A stretch of DNA of 64,000 nucleotides. It comes from Noviluteimonas lactosilytica (lineage in GTDB: Bacteria; Pseudomonadota; Gammaproteobacteria; Xanthomonadales; Xanthomonadaceae). The position numbers and the translations under genes are program-made. The notes under the pieces are model-generated. The model was not told where the DNA came from and searched no databases. It worked only from the letters and a program-made list of their open reading frames with translations. Every line of letters starts with the position of its first letter. Positions within the stretch are counted from its first letter, which is position 1. Location: assembly GCF_020866925.1 (NCBI RefSeq), contig NZ_JAJGAK010000001.1:1098189-1162188 (forward strand). The letters are read 5' to 3'. Shown piece after piece: positions 9,133 through 20,240 of the stretch.

Positions 9133-9594
9133 ATGTCGGATTCCAAGTCCAGGCCCAAGCAGCCCGCACGCGTAAATCGAAACACGGGGCCGCAAGCACC
9201 CATGGAGGCGTTGCTCGCGGACGCCGCCTTCGACCCCCTACGTCGTGCCCTCTGGCTTGACGCGCTGGATCAGCGGTTGCGCCCTTCCCTGCCTGCCGCA
9301 CTCGCCCCGCACGCGCGGGTCGCGAACTACGACGGAAGCAGGCTCGTCTACGTCGTCGACGCCCCGGTGTGGCGAACCAAACTGCGGCTCATCGCACCGG
9401 ACCTCCTCGACGCGGCCCGATCCCTCGGGCTCGACGTGGCCGAAGTCGTTGTCAAAACAACGACTCTCCCGTTCCACCCACCAAAGCCGGCGGAACCGAA
9501 AGCCACACCGATGTCGGCGGCTGCGAAGGAAGCGTTGCAGGCCGCGCTGGCGTCCCTGAAGGACCCCGAACAGGCGGGGCCCAAAGACTCCTGA
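9133..9594 (+). CDS. dciA: DciA-type DUF721 protein, replicative helicase loader
   Basis: 153 residues, DUF721/DciA family: the N-terminal half (about 25-100) has the conserved ALWLDALDQRLRPSLP and LVYVVDAPVWRTKLR segments and the tail is low-complexity. DciA is the ancestral loader of the DnaB replicative helicase in bacteria without DnaC. Position secA-M23-DUF721-lpxC matches Pseudomonas. Start ATG 9133 is only 4 bp from the divergent start of the M23 gene; ATG 9202 (MEALLADAAF) is the alternative. Function is inferred from family and synteny. Confidence 0.85.
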   Translation: MSDSKSRPKQPARVNRNTGPQAPMEALLADAAFDPLRRALWLDALDQRLRPSLPAALAPHARVANYDGSRLVYVVDAPVWRTKLRLIAPDLLDAARSLGLDVAEVVVKTTTLPFHPPKPAEPKATPMSAAAKEALQAALASLKDPEQAGPKDS

Positions 9595-9684
9595 CTCTGG
9601 CCGACCAGGTCCCCGGGCTACGTTTGCCGCGGGGGCCGGATTCGGCTTGAGGGGGATGCTACCCCGCCCTTCCCACCGCTTTCG

Positions 9685-9710
9685 CTAACGAACCATTCGA
9701 GATTCGTTAG
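9685..9710. other. Inverted repeat between convergent dciA and lpxC
   Basis: CTAACGAA (9685-9692) and TTCGTTAG (9703-9710) form a perfect 8-bp inverted repeat with a 10-nt spacer in the 236-bp region between the convergent gene ends. No T-run follows on either strand. It could be a weak shared terminator or a protein-binding dyad. I see nothing else in 9595-9830. Confidence 0.45.
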
Positions 9711-9830
9711 AAACCCGTTAAACCGACAGATTCGATTCACAGATCGATCACGCAGGTGACCCCGGAGTCGGATCGGGGTGAGGGTGGCCGACGGCATCAC
9801 CCATGCGGGGGACGAATCCCCCGGCTGCGT

Positions 9831-10739
9831 TCACGCGATCGCAGGGTTTCCGTAGACGACGGGCGCGGCGGCCGGGTCGTCGAAGGTCACTTCGTCCCAC
9901 GCCGAGGCATCGGCGAGGAGCGCGCGGACCAGCTTGTTGTTGAGCGCGTGGCCGGACTTGTAGCCCTCGAACGCGCCGATGATCGGGTGCCCGGCGAGGT
10001 AGAGGTCGCCGACCGCGTCGAGGATCTTGTGGCGGACGAATTCGTCGGCGTAGCGCAGGCCGTCGTCGTTGAGGACGCGGAATTCGTCGAGCACGATCGC
10101 GTTGTCCATCGAGCCGCCGAGGCCGAGGTTGCGCTCGCGCATGAACTCCAGGTCGCGCATGAAACCGAACGTGCGCGCGCGGCTGACTTCCTTGACGTAC
10201 GACGTCGTGGAGAAGTCGATCTCCGCGCGCGACTGCGCGGCGGGAATCGCCGGATGGTCGAAGACCACGGTGAAGCCGATGCGGAAGCCGTCGTGCGGTT
10301 CGAAGCGGGCGACCTTGTCGCCTTCGCGCACTTCGATGGGCTTGCGGATGCGGATGAAACGCTTGGGCGCGTTCTGCTCGGAAATCCCCGCCGATTGCAG
10401 CAGGAACACGAACGGGCCCGCGGAGCCGTCCATGATCGGCACTTCCGGCGCCGACAGGTCGACATAGGCATTGTCGATGCCGAGGCCCGCGAAGGCCGAC
10501 ATCAGGTGTTCGATCGTCATGACCTTGCCGCCGTGCGACGACAGGCCCGTACACAACATCGTCTCGGTCACCAGGCCGGCATCGGCCGGAATCTCGACGA
10601 CGGGATCGAGGTCAACGCGCCGGAAACGGATGCCCGTATCGACCGCGGCCGGACGCAGCGTGAGATAGACCTTCTCTCCGCTGTGCAGGCCCACGCCGGT
10701 CGCGCGGATCACGTTCTTGAGGGTGCGTTGGGGCAGCAT
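9831..10739 (-). CDS. lpxC: UDP-3-O-acyl-N-acetylglucosamine deacetylase LpxC
   Basis: Zinc amidase for the committed step of lipid A synthesis, cytoplasmic, 302 residues. Metal ligands are visible: His78 in TIEHLMSA, and His237 and Asp241 in [14 protein letters not shown]. The catalytic His264 is in YKSGHALNN. The start ([21 protein letters not shown]) is canonical. It follows the dcw cluster, as in many proteobacteria, but two hairpins separate it from ftsZ, suggesting its own promoter within 10740-10892. Confidence 0.98.
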   Translation of the reverse strand: MLPQRTLKNVIRATGVGLHSGEKVYLTLRPAAVDTGIRFRRVDLDPVVEIPADAGLVTETMLCTGLSSHGGKVMTIEHLMSAFAGLGIDNAYVDLSAPEVPIMDGSAGPFVFLLQSAGISEQNAPKRFIRIRKPIEVREGDKVARFEPHDGFRIGFTVVFDHPAIPAAQSRAEIDFSTTSYVKEVSRARTFGFMRDLEFMRERNLGLGGSMDNAIVLDEFRVLNDDGLRYADEFVRHKILDAVGDLYLAGHPIIGAFEGYKSGHALNNKLVRALLADASAWDEVTFDDPAAAPVVYGNPAIA

Positions 10740-10892
10740 CGGTCTGCTTGCTATCGATCGCTTTCTCGACGCCTCGGAGAGGCCGGGGGACTACGCGCGG
10801 CGTCTGCCGCAGCGGCCGCAAAGGGTACCACGCGACCCGCTGAATGCTTCGCCAAAGCGCGGACCCAGTGTCCCGCTTGCGCGGTGCAAAAG

Positions 10893-10918
10893 GGTCGGCC
10901 GGTAGACGCCGGCCGACC
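10893..10918 (-). terminator. Terminator downstream of ftsZ
   Basis: GGTCGGCCGG (10893-10902) and CCGGCCGACC (10909-10918) form a perfect 10-bp stem with a 6-nt loop. On the minus strand it is followed by CTTTTG, a short T-run, so it probably ends the dcw transcript before lpxC. Confidence 0.7.
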
Positions 10919-10927
10919 GAAGGACAC

Positions 10928-10955
10928 CATGCGGGGCCGGCGCAGGCCCCGCATG
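10928..10955 (-). terminator. Second hairpin in the ftsZ 3' region
   Basis: CATGCGGGGCC (10928-10938) and GGCCCCGCATG (10945-10955) form an 11-bp perfect stem with a 6-nt loop, 25 bp past the ftsZ stop. No T-run follows on the minus strand. It acts in series with the terminator at 10893-10918 or protects the mRNA end. Confidence 0.55.
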
Positions 10956-10980
10956 TTTCATGTAACGAACCGCTTTGCGA

Positions 10981-12219
10981 TCAGTCCGCCTGGCGACGCA
11001 GGAACGCCGGGATGTCCAGGTAGCTGCTGTCGCCGCCGAAGTCCGCCGCGGCGGGTTCGCTGCGACCGCCGCGCAGGCTCGACGAGGCCGACGTGCTGCC
11101 GAAGTTCGGCACCACCGGTTCGTTGAGGTTGGCCATCGCGTCGAAGTCCGGCTGGCCGGTCGTCGCGTTGCGGACGAGCTTGATCGGCGAACGCACCTGC
11201 GCTTCGCGATGACCGTGCTGCTCGTAGCCGCGCTGCGGCAACGCCTGGCGCGACACCGCGCGATTGAGGCCGGTCGCGACGACCGTGACGCGCACTTCGT
11301 CCTGCATGTCCGGATCGAGCACGGTGCCGATGACGACCGTCGCGTCTTCCGACGCGAAGTTCTCCACGGTGCGGCCCACTTCGTCGAACTCGGCCATGGT
11401 GAAGTCCGGGCCGGCGGTGATGTTGACCAGGATGCCGTTGGCGCCCGACAGGTTGACGTCGTCGAGCAGCGGATTCTGGATCGCCGATTCCGCCGCGGCC
11501 TGCGCACGATCGTCGCCGCGCGCCGCGCCCGTGCCCATCATCGCCAGGCCCATCTCGGACATGACGGTGCGCACGTCGGCGAAGTCGACGTTGATCAGGC
11601 CCGGACGCACGATCAGGTCGGCGATGCCCTGCACCGCGCCGAGCAGCACGTCGTTCGCCGCGCGGAAGGCCTGGATCATCGTCGCGTTGCGACCCAACAC
11701 GGTGATCAGCTTTTCGTTCGGGATGGTGATCAGCGAATCGCAGTGCTGGCCGAGTTCGTCGATGCCCTTGAGCGCGACCTGCATGCGGCGGCGACCTTCG
11801 AACGGGAACGGCTTGGTCACGACGGCGACCGTCAGGATCCCCATCTCCTTGGCGAGCTGCGCCACGACGGGCGCCGCGCCCGTGCCCGTGCCGCCGCCCA
11901 TGCCCGCGGTGATGAACACCATGTCCGAGCCCTGCAGGGCATCCATGATGCGTTCGCGATCTTCCAGCGCGGCCTGGCGGCCGACCTCCGGATTCGCGCC
12001 CGCGCCGAGCCCCTTGGTGACGTTGCTGCCGAGTTGCAGCTGCAGCTTCGCGCCGCAGTTCTTGATCGCCTGCGAGTCGGTGTTGGCGGTGATGAACTCC
12101 ACGCCGTCCACGCTGCTGTTGACCATGTGCGCGACCGCGTTGCCGCCGCCGCCACCCACGCCAACGACCTTGATCACTGCATTCGGGGCCATCTTTTCAA
12201 CCAGTTCGAAGTGCGCCAT
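10981..12219 (-). CDS. ftsZ: Cell division GTPase FtsZ
   Basis: Tubulin-like GTPase that forms the cytokinetic ring. 412 residues. The tubulin signature GGGTGTG is at residues 108-114, and the N-terminus [20 protein letters not shown] contains the first nucleotide loop. A variable linker is followed by the conserved C-terminal peptide DIPAFLRRQ, which binds FtsA and ZipA. AAGAGG lies 8 nt before ATG 12219. It is the last gene of the dcw cluster; the 110-bp gap after ftsA, unlike the overlapping junctions before it, could hold a separate ftsZ promoter. Confidence 0.98.
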   Translation of the reverse strand: MAHFELVEKMAPNAVIKVVGVGGGGGNAVAHMVNSSVDGVEFITANTDSQAIKNCGAKLQLQLGSNVTKGLGAGANPEVGRQAALEDRERIMDALQGSDMVFITAGMGGGTGTGAAPVVAQLAKEMGILTVAVVTKPFPFEGRRRMQVALKGIDELGQHCDSLITIPNEKLITVLGRNATMIQAFRAANDVLLGAVQGIADLIVRPGLINVDFADVRTVMSEMGLAMMGTGAARGDDRAQAAAESAIQNPLLDDVNLSGANGILVNITAGPDFTMAEFDEVGRTVENFASEDATVVIGTVLDPDMQDEVRVTVVATGLNRAVSRQALPQRGYEQHGHREAQVRSPIKLVRNATTGQPDFDAMANLNEPVVPNFGSTSASSSLRGGRSEPAAADFGGDSSYLDIPAFLRRQAD

Positions 12220-12329
12220 GTCCGTGTCCTCTTATAAGTGTTGTATGAACCACGACTTCCAAAGTGTTCCGTTGCCTGCCGCCGCCTTCCATTCCGCCTG
12301 CGCGTCTCCCGTGAGGCGCGCTCTCCGAA

Positions 12330-13565
12330 TCAGAATTCGCCGCGATACCAGTTCTTCAACTTGTTGAAGAACGACCCCGCGCGTCCCGCCGAGATCGACG
12401 GTCGACGCGGGTTCTCGATCTGGCTGCCCATCAGCAGCAGGCCGACGCCCGTGGCATGCACGGGGTTGCCGACCACTTCGCCGAGGCCGGTCACGTGCTG
12501 CGGGATGCCCACGCGCACCGGCATCTGCAGCATTTCCTCGGCGAGTTCGACGACGCCTTCCATCTTCGAAGCGCCGCCCGTCAGGACCATGCCCGCGCGG
12601 ACGTGCTGCTCGAATCCGCTGCGGCGAAGCTCCGCCTGCACCATCTCGAAAATTTCCTCGTAACGCGCCTGCACCGCCTGCGCGAGCGAGTGACGCGGCA
12701 GGCGACGCGGCGGACGATCGCCCACGCTCGGCACCTGGATGCTTTCTTCCGCGGTCGCCAGCTGCGCGAGCGCGCAGGCGTAGCGCACCTTGATCTGTTC
12801 GGCTTCCGGCGTCGGCGTGCGCAACATGTGCGCGATGTCTTCGGTCACCTTGTCGCCGGCGATCGGGAGCGAGGCGCTGTGCGCGATCGCGCCCTGCACG
12901 AACACCGCGATGTCGGTGGTGCCCGCGCCGAGGTCGACGAGCACGACGCCGAGTTCGCGTTCGTCGGGCGTCAGCACCGCGGTGCTCGAGGCGAGCGACG
13001 CGAGGATCAGGTCGTCGACCTGCAGGCCGCAACGCTGCACGCACTTGCTGATGTTCGCCGCCGCCGACTGCGCGCACACGACCAGGTGCGCGTGCACTTC
13101 CAGGCGCACGCCGGTCATGCCGACCGGATTGCGGATGCCTTCCTGCGAATCGTCGAGCACGTAGTCGCGCGGGATCGCGTGCAGGATCTTCTGGTCGGCC
13201 GGGATCGCGACCGCCTTCGCCGCGTCGAGCACGCGATCGAGGTCGGCGTACGTGACCTCGCCGTCGCGGATCGGCGCGATGCCCTGCGAGTTGCGGCACT
13301 GCACGTGGTTGCCGGAGATCGATGCGTAGACCGAGCGCACTTCGCAGCCGGCCATCAGTTCGGCTTCCTCGACCGCGCGCTGGATCGACTGCACGGTGGA
13401 TTCGATGTCGACGACCACGCCGCGCTTGAGCCCGCGCGATTCGTGCGAGCCGATGCCGATCACTTCGATCGGACTGCCCGGCGAGTATTCGCCGACGAGT
13501 GCGGTCACCTTCGACGTGCCGATGTCCAGGCCCACGATCAACGATTTGTCGCCTTTGCGGTTCAT
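12330..13565 (-). CDS. ftsA: Cell division protein FtsA
   Basis: Actin-like ATPase tethering FtsZ to the inner membrane. 411 residues from ATG 13565 ([20 protein letters not shown]). The phosphate-binding loops of the actin fold show as GLDIGTSKV and VLVDLGAGTTDIAVF, with a later motif MVLTGGASKMEG. The C-terminal amphipathic membrane-targeting helix is represented by FFNKLKNWYRGEF. Its start overlaps the ftsQ stop by 4 bp (ATGA), so the two are probably translationally coupled. Confidence 0.97.
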   Translation of the reverse strand: MNRKGDKSLIVGLDIGTSKVTALVGEYSPGSPIEVIGIGSHESRGLKRGVVVDIESTVQSIQRAVEEAELMAGCEVRSVYASISGNHVQCRNSQGIAPIRDGEVTYADLDRVLDAAKAVAIPADQKILHAIPRDYVLDDSQEGIRNPVGMTGVRLEVHAHLVVCAQSAAANISKCVQRCGLQVDDLILASLASSTAVLTPDERELGVVLVDLGAGTTDIAVFVQGAIAHSASLPIAGDKVTEDIAHMLRTPTPEAEQIKVRYACALAQLATAEESIQVPSVGDRPPRRLPRHSLAQAVQARYEEIFEMVQAELRRSGFEQHVRAGMVLTGGASKMEGVVELAEEMLQMPVRVGIPQHVTGLGEVVGNPVHATGVGLLLMGSQIENPRRPSISAGRAGSFFNKLKNWYRGEF

Positions 13566-14305
13566 GTATTTCCTTGCGAGGTCGTGCCAGCTGCCGCGGT
13601 CTGCGGCGGCACATCGGCCCACTGCAGCGCGAAGCCGTTGGTGTAGCGAAGATCGGCGCGACGCAGCACGCGCTGCGGCTGCGCCGTGAGTTGCGGAAGC
13701 AGGCGCGCGAAGCGGCCCAGGCGCGGGCGCGCGTCGCTGCGGCCGACGATCACTTCGGCGCCGTCGGACAGCACGAGCGACCAGCTGCCGCGCGCATCGA
13801 GATGCAGGGCGCGCACGTCGCGGCCAGTGCTCGCGAACAGCGCGCGCGATTCGTTGTACAGCGCGACGACGTCCTGCACGCGCGTCGCCGGCCCGCCGAG
13901 CGTCGGCAGCTTCGCCGGCACGCGGATGCCTTTCACCGGGAACAGGCGGCCGTGTTCGGACAGCAACTGGTCGTTGCCCCAGCGCGCGAAAGGACGATGT
14001 TCGACCACGCGCACTTCGATGACGTCGGGCCAGTGCTTGCGCACTTCGGCGCGTTCCACCCACGGCAGGCGCGCGACGGCTTCCTGCGCCTGTTCCAGCG
14101 GCACGGCGAAGAAGCCGCGCTGCGCGAACGGCAATACGGTGGCGCGCAACTGTTGTTCGTCGACATTGCGCAACGCGCCCTGCACGCGCAGCGTGCGCAG
14201 CGGCCAGCGTTCCGACGCGACCCAACCGTTGAGCAACGCAACGATCGGCAGCGCGACGAGCGCCACCGCCAGGGTCCACGCCAGGATGCGCAGCACTGCG
14301 TTCAC
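13562..14305 (-). CDS. ftsQ: Cell division protein FtsQ
   Basis: Bitopic inner-membrane divisome protein, 247 residues, GTG start at 14305. Hydrophobic segment [19 protein letters not shown] is near residues 6-24, followed by a POTRA domain ([20 protein letters not shown]) and the FtsQ beta domain. FtsQ links the early divisome with FtsL, FtsB and FtsI. It overlaps ddl upstream and ftsA downstream by 4 bp each. Confidence 0.95.
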   Translation of the reverse strand: MNAVLRILAWTLAVALVALPIVALLNGWVASERWPLRTLRVQGALRNVDEQQLRATVLPFAQRGFFAVPLEQAQEAVARLPWVERAEVRKHWPDVIEVRVVEHRPFARWGNDQLLSEHGRLFPVKGIRVPAKLPTLGGPATRVQDVVALYNESRALFASTGRDVRALHLDARGSWSLVLSDGAEVIVGRSDARPRLGRFARLLPQLTAQPQRVLRRADLRYTNGFALQWADVPPQTAAAGTTSQGNT

Positions 14306-15291
14306 TTGCGCGCACCTCCGTTGCGGTCGAGCGAGGTTTCGAGGATCCGCCAGCACAGTTCGTCGAACTCGATGCCGACCTGGCGCGCGGCCTTCGGCAC
14401 CAGCGAGTGGCTGGTCATGCCGGGGGCGGTGTTCACTTCGAGCAGATGGAACTTGCCGGTCGCGCGATCGCGCATCACGTCCACGCGCGACCAGCCGCTG
14501 CAATCGACGGCCTTGAACGCGGCGACCGCGAGGCGGCGGATTTCTTCTTCGTCGTCGCCTTCGAGGCCGGGGCACAGGTACTGCGTGTCTTCGGCGACGT
14601 ACTTGGCGTGGTAGTCGTACCACTGTCCCTTGGGCACGATGCGGATCGACGGCAGCGCGACGTCGCCGAGCACGGCGACGGTGAGTTCGTCGCCTTCGAT
14701 GAGCTGCTCCATCAGCAGTTCGCCGCGCGCTTCTTCGTCGATGTAGCGCTTGGCGAGTTCGACCGCAGCGTCGAGATCCTTGTCGGCGTACACGCGCGAC
14801 ACGCCGACGCTCGAACCTTCGGCGGCAGGCTTCACGATCACGGGCAACCCGAGCGCCTTCGCCGCGGCATGCACGTCCGCGCCCTTGCCGAGCTGCACGT
14901 ATTTCGGCGTCGGCAGGCCAAGCGACAACCACACCTGCTTGGTGCGGATCTTGTCCATGCTCAGCGACGAGCCGAGCACGCCCGACCCGGTGTACGGGAC
15001 ATTCAGCGCATCGAGCAACCCCTGCAGCACGCCGTCCTCACCGCCGCCGGCATGGCCGTGGAGGATGTTGAACACGCGCGTGAAATGCTTTTCCTGCAGT
15101 TCGCGAATGAGGTTGGGGATGCCGTCGACCGCATCGGCCGCGACGCCGCGCGCGCGCAGCGCTTCCAGCACGTTGCGGCCGGAATCGAGCGAGACCTCGC
15201 GTTCGGAACTGGTGCCGCCCATCAGCACGGCGACGCGACCGAACGCGGCCGGGTCCGTCACGCGCAGCGGCGGGAAATCGTGCGTACTCAC
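14302..15291 (-). CDS. ddl: D-alanine--D-alanine ligase
   Basis: ATP-grasp enzyme that makes the D-Ala-D-Ala dipeptide for MurF. 329 residues, GTG start at 15291. Motifs include [60 protein letters not shown] and [18 protein letters not shown]. It lies between murC and ftsQ, the usual dcw position for ddlB; murB is not in this cluster. Confidence 0.97.
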   Translation of the reverse strand: MSTHDFPPLRVTDPAAFGRVAVLMGGTSSEREVSLDSGRNVLEALRARGVAADAVDGIPNLIRELQEKHFTRVFNILHGHAGGGEDGVLQGLLDALNVPYTGSGVLGSSLSMDKIRTKQVWLSLGLPTPKYVQLGKGADVHAAAKALGLPVIVKPAAEGSSVGVSRVYADKDLDAAVELAKRYIDEEARGELLMEQLIEGDELTVAVLGDVALPSIRIVPKGQWYDYHAKYVAEDTQYLCPGLEGDDEEEIRRLAVAAFKAVDCSGWSRVDVMRDRATGKFHLLEVNTAPGMTSHSLVPKAARQVGIEFDELCWRILETSLDRNGGARK

Positions 15292-16730
15292 TTCGTTGCT
15301 CCTTCGAAACCCTGCGTGGCGATCTGCTGCGCGGCGGCGCCGATGTCGCCGGCGCCCATGAGCAACAGCAGGTCGCCGTCCTGCAACACGTCCGGCAACA
15401 CGCCGGACAGATCGAACGGGCCGCCGACCACGATCGGATCGACGCGGCCGCGTGTGCGCACCGCGCGTGCCAGTGCCTTCGCATCGGCGCCCGCGATCGG
15501 CGCTTCGCCGGCGGGATACACCTCGGTCAGCACCAATGCGTCGACCGTCGACAACACCGCGGCGAACTCGTCGAACAGATCGCGCGTGCGGCTGTAGCGA
15601 TGCGGCTGGAACGCGACGACCAGGCGCTTGTCCGGCCAGCCGCCGCGCGCGGCGGCGAACACCGCCTCCAGTTCCTTCGGGTGATGGCCGTAGTCGTCGA
15701 CCAGCTGCACCGTCGCGCCCTTCGCGGTCGTCAACCGTGCGAGCAGGTTGAAGCGGCGGCCGATGCCTTCGAACTTCGCCAGCGCGCTGGCGATCGCTTC
15801 CGGTGCAACGCCCAGCTGCCAACCGATCGCGGCGGCGGCGAGTGCGTTCTGCACGTTGTGGCGGCCGGGCAACGCGAGCGCCACCGGCGTGCGCGAGCCA
15901 TCGGGCAGGTGCAGCATGAAGCGCATGCACGCGCCGTCCTGCGTCACGTCTTTCGCGCGCACGTCGGCGTTGGAAGCGAAGCCGTAGGTCATCACGTGGC
16001 GCGGCGTTTCCTTCGCCAGCGTTGCCACTTCCGGATCGTCGATGCACAACACAGCCAGGCCGTAGAACGGCAGGCGATGCAGGAACTCGGCGAAGGCGGC
16101 CTGCACGTTCGCGAAGTCGCCGCCGTAGTTCTCGAGATGATCGGCGTCGATGTTGGTGACGACCGCGACCGCGGGGTTCAGGCGCAGGAAGCTGCCGTCG
16201 CTCTCGTCGGCTTCGGCGACGAGCCACTGGCCGCCGCCGAGGCGCGCGTTCGCGCCCGCCGCGAGCAGCTTGCCGCCGATCACGAAGGTCGGATCCATGC
16301 CGCCTTCGCCCAGTACGCTGGCGACGAGCGAGGTCGTGGTGGTCTTGCCGTGCGTGCCTGCCACCGCGATGCCGCGGCGGAAGCGCATGAGTTCGGCGAG
16401 CATTTCGGCGCGCGGCACGATGGGGATGCGGCGGGCGCGCGCTTCCATCAGTTCCGGGTTGTCTTTCTTGATGGCGCTCGACACGACGACGCAATCGGTG
16501 TCGAGCACGTTCGCCGCGCCGTGGCCGCGATGGACCTTCGCGCCGAGTTGCGCGAGGCGACGCGTGACCGCGTTGTCGGCGTTGTCGGAGCCCGACACCT
16601 GGTAGCCGAGCGTGCACAGCACTTCGGCAATGCCGCTCATGCCGACGCCGCCGATGCCGATGAAGTGCACGCGCGGGTAGGCCTTCGCCAAGTCGCCGGT
16701 GGTCTGCAGGCGGCGCTGATCGTTCGTCAT
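15288..16730 (-). CDS. murC: UDP-N-acetylmuramate--L-alanine ligase MurC
   Basis: Adds L-alanine to UDP-MurNAc, the first Mur ligase step. 480 residues from ATG 16730. The N-terminal Rossmann motif [20 protein letters not shown]-binding [13 protein letters not shown], and central-domain [13 protein letters not shown] and DDYGHHPKE motifs are all present. The start ATG overlaps the murG stop by 1 bp (TGATG), and its stop overlaps the ddl GTG. Confidence 0.98.
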   Translation of the reverse strand: MTNDQRRLQTTGDLAKAYPRVHFIGIGGVGMSGIAEVLCTLGYQVSGSDNADNAVTRRLAQLGAKVHRGHGAANVLDTDCVVVSSAIKKDNPELMEARARRIPIVPRAEMLAELMRFRRGIAVAGTHGKTTTTSLVASVLGEGGMDPTFVIGGKLLAAGANARLGGGQWLVAEADESDGSFLRLNPAVAVVTNIDADHLENYGGDFANVQAAFAEFLHRLPFYGLAVLCIDDPEVATLAKETPRHVMTYGFASNADVRAKDVTQDGACMRFMLHLPDGSRTPVALALPGRHNVQNALAAAAIGWQLGVAPEAIASALAKFEGIGRRFNLLARLTTAKGATVQLVDDYGHHPKELEAVFAAARGGWPDKRLVVAFQPHRYSRTRDLFDEFAAVLSTVDALVLTEVYPAGEAPIAGADAKALARAVRTRGRVDPIVVGGPFDLSGVLPDVLQDGDLLLLMGAGDIGAAAQQIATQGFEGATK

Positions 16731-17851
16731 CACGCAGCCTCCTTGTGCAGGCGATCGAAGCGCGCGATTTCTTCGAGCACGATGTCGGCGACGCGCGCCG
16801 CGGCATCGGGGCGCGCGATCGAACGCGCGGATTCGGCCATCGCCATGCGCTTGACCGAATCTCCGCGCAGCGTGCGCAGCACGTCGCGCAGGCGATCGGC
16901 GAGCGCATCGTTCTGCGGCAGCAGCACGGCCGCGCCGCGTTCGACGAGGTATTCGGCGTTGCGCGTCTGGTGGTCGTCGACCGCCTGCGGGAACGGCACG
17001 AGCACGCTGCCCACGCCCGCGGCGCACAACTCGGCGAGCGTCAGCGCGCCGGCGCGGCACACCACGAGGTCGGCCCACGCGTACGCGGCCGCCATGTCGG
17101 CGATGAAGGGCTCGATGCTCGCGGCGATGCCGGCCTGCGCGTACGCGGCTTCGGCATCGGCGCGCATCTTTTCGCCGCACTGGTGGCGCACCTCGATTGT
17201 CGGATCGTTCAGCGCCTGCAGTGCCTTCGGCACGGCGGCGTTCAACGCGCGCGCGCCCTGGCTGCCGCCGAGCACGAGCAGGCGCATGCGCTCGTTGCCG
17301 CGCGCCATGCGCAGCTGCGGCGTCTGCACCGAGGCGATCTCGTCGCGCACCGGGTTGCCGACGACTTCTTCGATGACGCTGTGCGTGAACGTCTGCGGGA
17401 AACCGGTCAACACGCGGCGTGCGACACGCGCGAGCACGCGATTGGTCAAACCGGGCGCGCGATTCTGTTCGTGCACGAGCAGCGGCACGCCCGCGAGTTT
17501 CGCGGCGACGCCGCCCGGCCCCGCCGCGTAACCGCCGAAGCTGATCACCGCGCGCGGACGACGCTGCGTGACGACGCGCGCCGCGGCGCGCACCGCGCTC
17601 AGCACGCGCACCGGCGCACCGACCAGCGTCGCGATGCCCTTGCCGCGCAGGCCCTTCACCGCAATCGTGTCGATCGCGATGTCGTGTTGCGGCACGAGCT
17701 TCGTTTCCATCTGGCCGTCGGCGCCGAGCCACGTCACGTCGGCACCGCGCGCGCGCAATGCACGTGCGACCGCGAGGCCCGGGAAAATGTGTCCACCCGT
17801 GCCGCCGGCGAGGATCATGACGCGCGCCGTTCCGCGCTCGGTCGTGCTCAT
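16730..17851 (-). CDS. murG: UDP-GlcNAc:undecaprenyl-PP-MurNAc-pentapeptide GlcNAc transferase MurG
   Basis: Peripheral membrane glycosyltransferase (GT28) that converts lipid I to lipid II. 373 residues from ATG 17851. Glycine loops [18 protein letters not shown] and GGYAAGPGG, the [12 protein letters not shown] motif, and the C-terminal donor-binding [13 protein letters not shown] and [11 protein letters not shown] are visible. It overlaps ftsW by 4 bp and murC by 1 bp. Confidence 0.98.
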   Translation of the reverse strand: MSTTERGTARVMILAGGTGGHIFPGLAVARALRARGADVTWLGADGQMETKLVPQHDIAIDTIAVKGLRGKGIATLVGAPVRVLSAVRAAARVVTQRRPRAVISFGGYAAGPGGVAAKLAGVPLLVHEQNRAPGLTNRVLARVARRVLTGFPQTFTHSVIEEVVGNPVRDEIASVQTPQLRMARGNERMRLLVLGGSQGARALNAAVPKALQALNDPTIEVRHQCGEKMRADAEAAYAQAGIAASIEPFIADMAAAYAWADLVVCRAGALTLAELCAAGVGSVLVPFPQAVDDHQTRNAEYLVERGAAVLLPQNDALADRLRDVLRTLRGDSVKRMAMAESARSIARPDAAARVADIVLEEIARFDRLHKEAA

Positions 17852-19155
17852 GCGAGCCTCCCGAGCGTGGGTTCGATGCGCTGGCGCAGGCGGCTCGTGC
17901 CGCGCGCACTCGCCGTCGCGGTGGGCGCGACCGGTTGCGTCGTCGCCGGCACGTTGCCCGGCGCCGGCGCTTGCGCTTCGCCGCGCAGGCGCGCGACCTG
18001 GCGCTCGGCGCGTTCGAGTTCGTACGACACGCGCAGCAACAGGCCGATCGCCATGCACGTCATCAGCACGCTCGAACCACCGGAGGAAATCAGCGGCAGC
18101 GTCAGTCCCTTGGTCGGCAGCAGCCCGAGGTTCACGCCGATCGACACGAAACTCTGCAGGCTCATCCACAGGGCGACGCCGAACGCGCAGTAGCCCGCGA
18201 AGTGGCGGCGCATCTCGACGCACTTCAGGCCGACCCAGAATGCGCGGCCCGAAAGCAGCGCATACAGGCCGATCACCAGCGTCACGCCGACCAGGCCGAG
18301 TTCTTCGGCGATCACCGCCATGATGAAGTCGGTGTGCGCTTCGGGCAGGTACGACAGCTTCTGCACCGACGCACCGAGGCCGACGCCGAACACTTCGCCG
18401 CGACCCACCGCCATCAATGCGTTGGTCAGCTGGTAGCCGCTGTCGAACGGATCCGCCCACGGATCGAGGAACGAAGTGAAGCGGCGCACGCGATACGGCT
18501 CGGCGATCGCGATCGCCGCGAGGATCGGCAGGCCGACGAGCACCGGGCCGAACATGCGCGGCATGTTCACGCCGCCGAGCACGAGCATGCCCGCGGTGAT
18601 CGCGAGGATCAGCGACAGCGAACCGAAGTCGGGCTGCATGATCAGCAACGCGACCAGCGCGACCGCCACGCCGAGCGGCTTGAGCATCGCCTTCCACGTC
18701 GCGTTGACTTCGTCGCGGAAGCGCACGAGGTAACTCGCGAGCCACACGATGTAGAGCAGCTTCACCGCTTCGACGGCCTGGAAGTTCGACACGCCGAGGT
18801 TGAGCCAGCGCCGCGCGCCGTTGACCGTGCGACCGAGCCCGGGCACGAACACCGCGAGCAGCAGCACGAAGCACGCGAGCAGCAGCAATTGGTTCTTCGC
18901 TTCGATCGTCTTCAACTCGGTGCGCATCATCCATCCCGCCAGGCCCAGGCCGACGGCGAGGAACACGAGGTGGCGCACGAGGAAATAGAACGGGCCGACA
19001 TCGAGCCCTTCGCCGATGGCGATCGAACTCGAAGCGACCATCACGACGCCCACCGACGCGAGCGCGATCGCCGCGCCGAGCAGCCACGGATCGAAGCGGC
19101 CCTCGATCGCGTCGAGCCGCGTGGCCTGGTGCCGGGCGTTCGTGCCGTCGGTCAT
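17848..19155 (-). CDS. ftsW: Septal peptidoglycan glycosyltransferase FtsW (SEDS family)
   Basis: Polytopic SEDS protein that polymerises lipid II at the septum with its partner FtsI. 435 residues from ATG 19155, about ten hydrophobic segments. Conserved stretches include [56 protein letters not shown] and [10 protein letters not shown]. The hydrophilic C-terminal tail of roughly 50 residues, rich in Ala, Pro and Thr, is longer than in E. coli. Confidence 0.97.
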   Translation of the reverse strand: MTDGTNARHQATRLDAIEGRFDPWLLGAAIALASVGVVMVASSSIAIGEGLDVGPFYFLVRHLVFLAVGLGLAGWMMRTELKTIEAKNQLLLLACFVLLLAVFVPGLGRTVNGARRWLNLGVSNFQAVEAVKLLYIVWLASYLVRFRDEVNATWKAMLKPLGVAVALVALLIMQPDFGSLSLILAITAGMLVLGGVNMPRMFGPVLVGLPILAAIAIAEPYRVRRFTSFLDPWADPFDSGYQLTNALMAVGRGEVFGVGLGASVQKLSYLPEAHTDFIMAVIAEELGLVGVTLVIGLYALLSGRAFWVGLKCVEMRRHFAGYCAFGVALWMSLQSFVSIGVNLGLLPTKGLTLPLISSGGSSVLMTCMAIGLLLRVSYELERAERQVARLRGEAQAPAPGNVPATTQPVAPTATASARGTSRLRQRIEPTLGRLA

Positions 19156-20240
19156 CAGCGCACCTTCAACGTGGCCAGTCCGACCAGGACGAGGATCACC
19201 GAGATGATCCAGAAGCGCACGATCACGCGCGGTTCCGGCCAGCCCTTGAGCTCGAAGTGGTGGTGGATGGGGGCCATGCGGAACACCCGCTTGCCCGTGA
19301 GCTTGAACGAGGCGACCTGGATCATCACCGAGAGCGTCTCGACGACGAAGATGCCGCCCATCACGACGAGAACGAGTTCCTGGCGCACGATCACCGCGAT
19401 GCAACCGAGCACCGCACCGAGTGCGAGCGCACCGATGTCGCCCATGAACACCATGGCCGGATACGTGTTGAACCACAGGAACCCGAGTCCCGCGCCCGCG
19501 ATCGCGGCGCAGATGATCACGAGTTCGCCCGCGCCCGGCACCTGCGGGATCTGCAGGTAGTCGGAGAACACCGCGTTGCCCGACGCATACGCGAACACGC
19601 CGAGCGCGCACGCGACCAGCACGCTGGGCATGATCGCCAGGCCGTCGAGGCCGTCGGTCAGGTTCACCGCGTTGGAGAAGCCGACGATCCAGAAGTACGC
19701 GATCGCCACGAACGTGATCGACGCGAGCGGCAGCGCGACCGTCTTGAAGAACGGAATGTAGAACGTGGTGCCGACCGGCGTGTCCGCCGTGTACCAGAGG
19801 AACAGGCCGGCCGCGAGTCCGAACACCGACTGCAGCAGGTACTTCCAGCGCGACTTCATGCCGTTCGGGTCGCGCTTGACGATCTTGATCCAGTCGTCCC
19901 ACCAGCCGATCGCGCCGAACGCGATCATCACCGCGAGCACGAGCCACACGTAGCGGTTGCGCAGGTCGCCCCACAGCAGCACCGACGCGACGATCGTGAT
20001 CAGGATCAGCGCGCCGCCCATCGTCGGCGTGCCGGCCTTGGAGAAGTGCGACTGCGGGCCGTCCTTGCGGATCGGCTGGCCGCCCTTGAGCAGCGCGAGG
20101 CGACGGATCACCGCCGGCCCCCACCACAGCGAGAGCGCGAGCGCGGTGAGTGCGCTGAGGATGCCGCGGAACGTGAGGTAGCCGAAGAGCCCGAAGAGGC
20201 TCTGCAGTTGTTCCAGCCAGCGGAAGAGTTCAAGCAGCAT
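19155..20240 (-). CDS. mraY: Phospho-N-acetylmuramoyl-pentapeptide transferase MraY
   Basis: Integral-membrane enzyme transferring phospho-MurNAc-pentapeptide to undecaprenyl phosphate, giving lipid I. 361 residues, ten predicted membrane segments. Motifs are [40 protein letters not shown] and the [11 protein letters not shown] loop. It overlaps the murF stop by 11 bp and meets ftsW at TGATG. Confidence 0.98.
   Translation of the reverse strand: MLLELFRWLEQLQSLFGLFGYLTFRGILSALTALALSLWWGPAVIRRLALLKGGQPIRKDGPQSHFSKAGTPTMGGALILITIVASVLLWGDLRNRYVWLVLAVMIAFGAIGWWDDWIKIVKRDPNGMKSRWKYLLQSVFGLAAGLFLWYTADTPVGTTFYIPFFKTVALPLASITFVAIAYFWIVGFSNAVNLTDGLDGLAIMPSVLVACALGVFAYASGNAVFSDYLQIPQVPGAGELVIICAAIAGAGLGFLWFNTYPAMVFMGDIGALALGAVLGCIAVIVRQELVLVVMGGIFVVETLSVMIQVASFKLTGKRVFRMAPIHHHFELKGWPEPRVIVRFWIISVILVLVGLATLKVR

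Noticed and set aside
5061-9260. A 1399-codon open frame on the plus strand, antisense to secA and the M23 gene
   Set aside because: It mirrors the codon periodicity of the minus-strand genes in high-GC DNA. Its translation is rich in Ala, Arg, Val and Asp with no recognisable domain, and the opposite strand carries two certain genes.
10975-13646. Long plus-strand open frames antisense to ftsZ and ftsA
   Set aside because: His/Arg/Asp-rich shadow translations of the complementary codons; ftsZ and ftsA are certain on the other strand.
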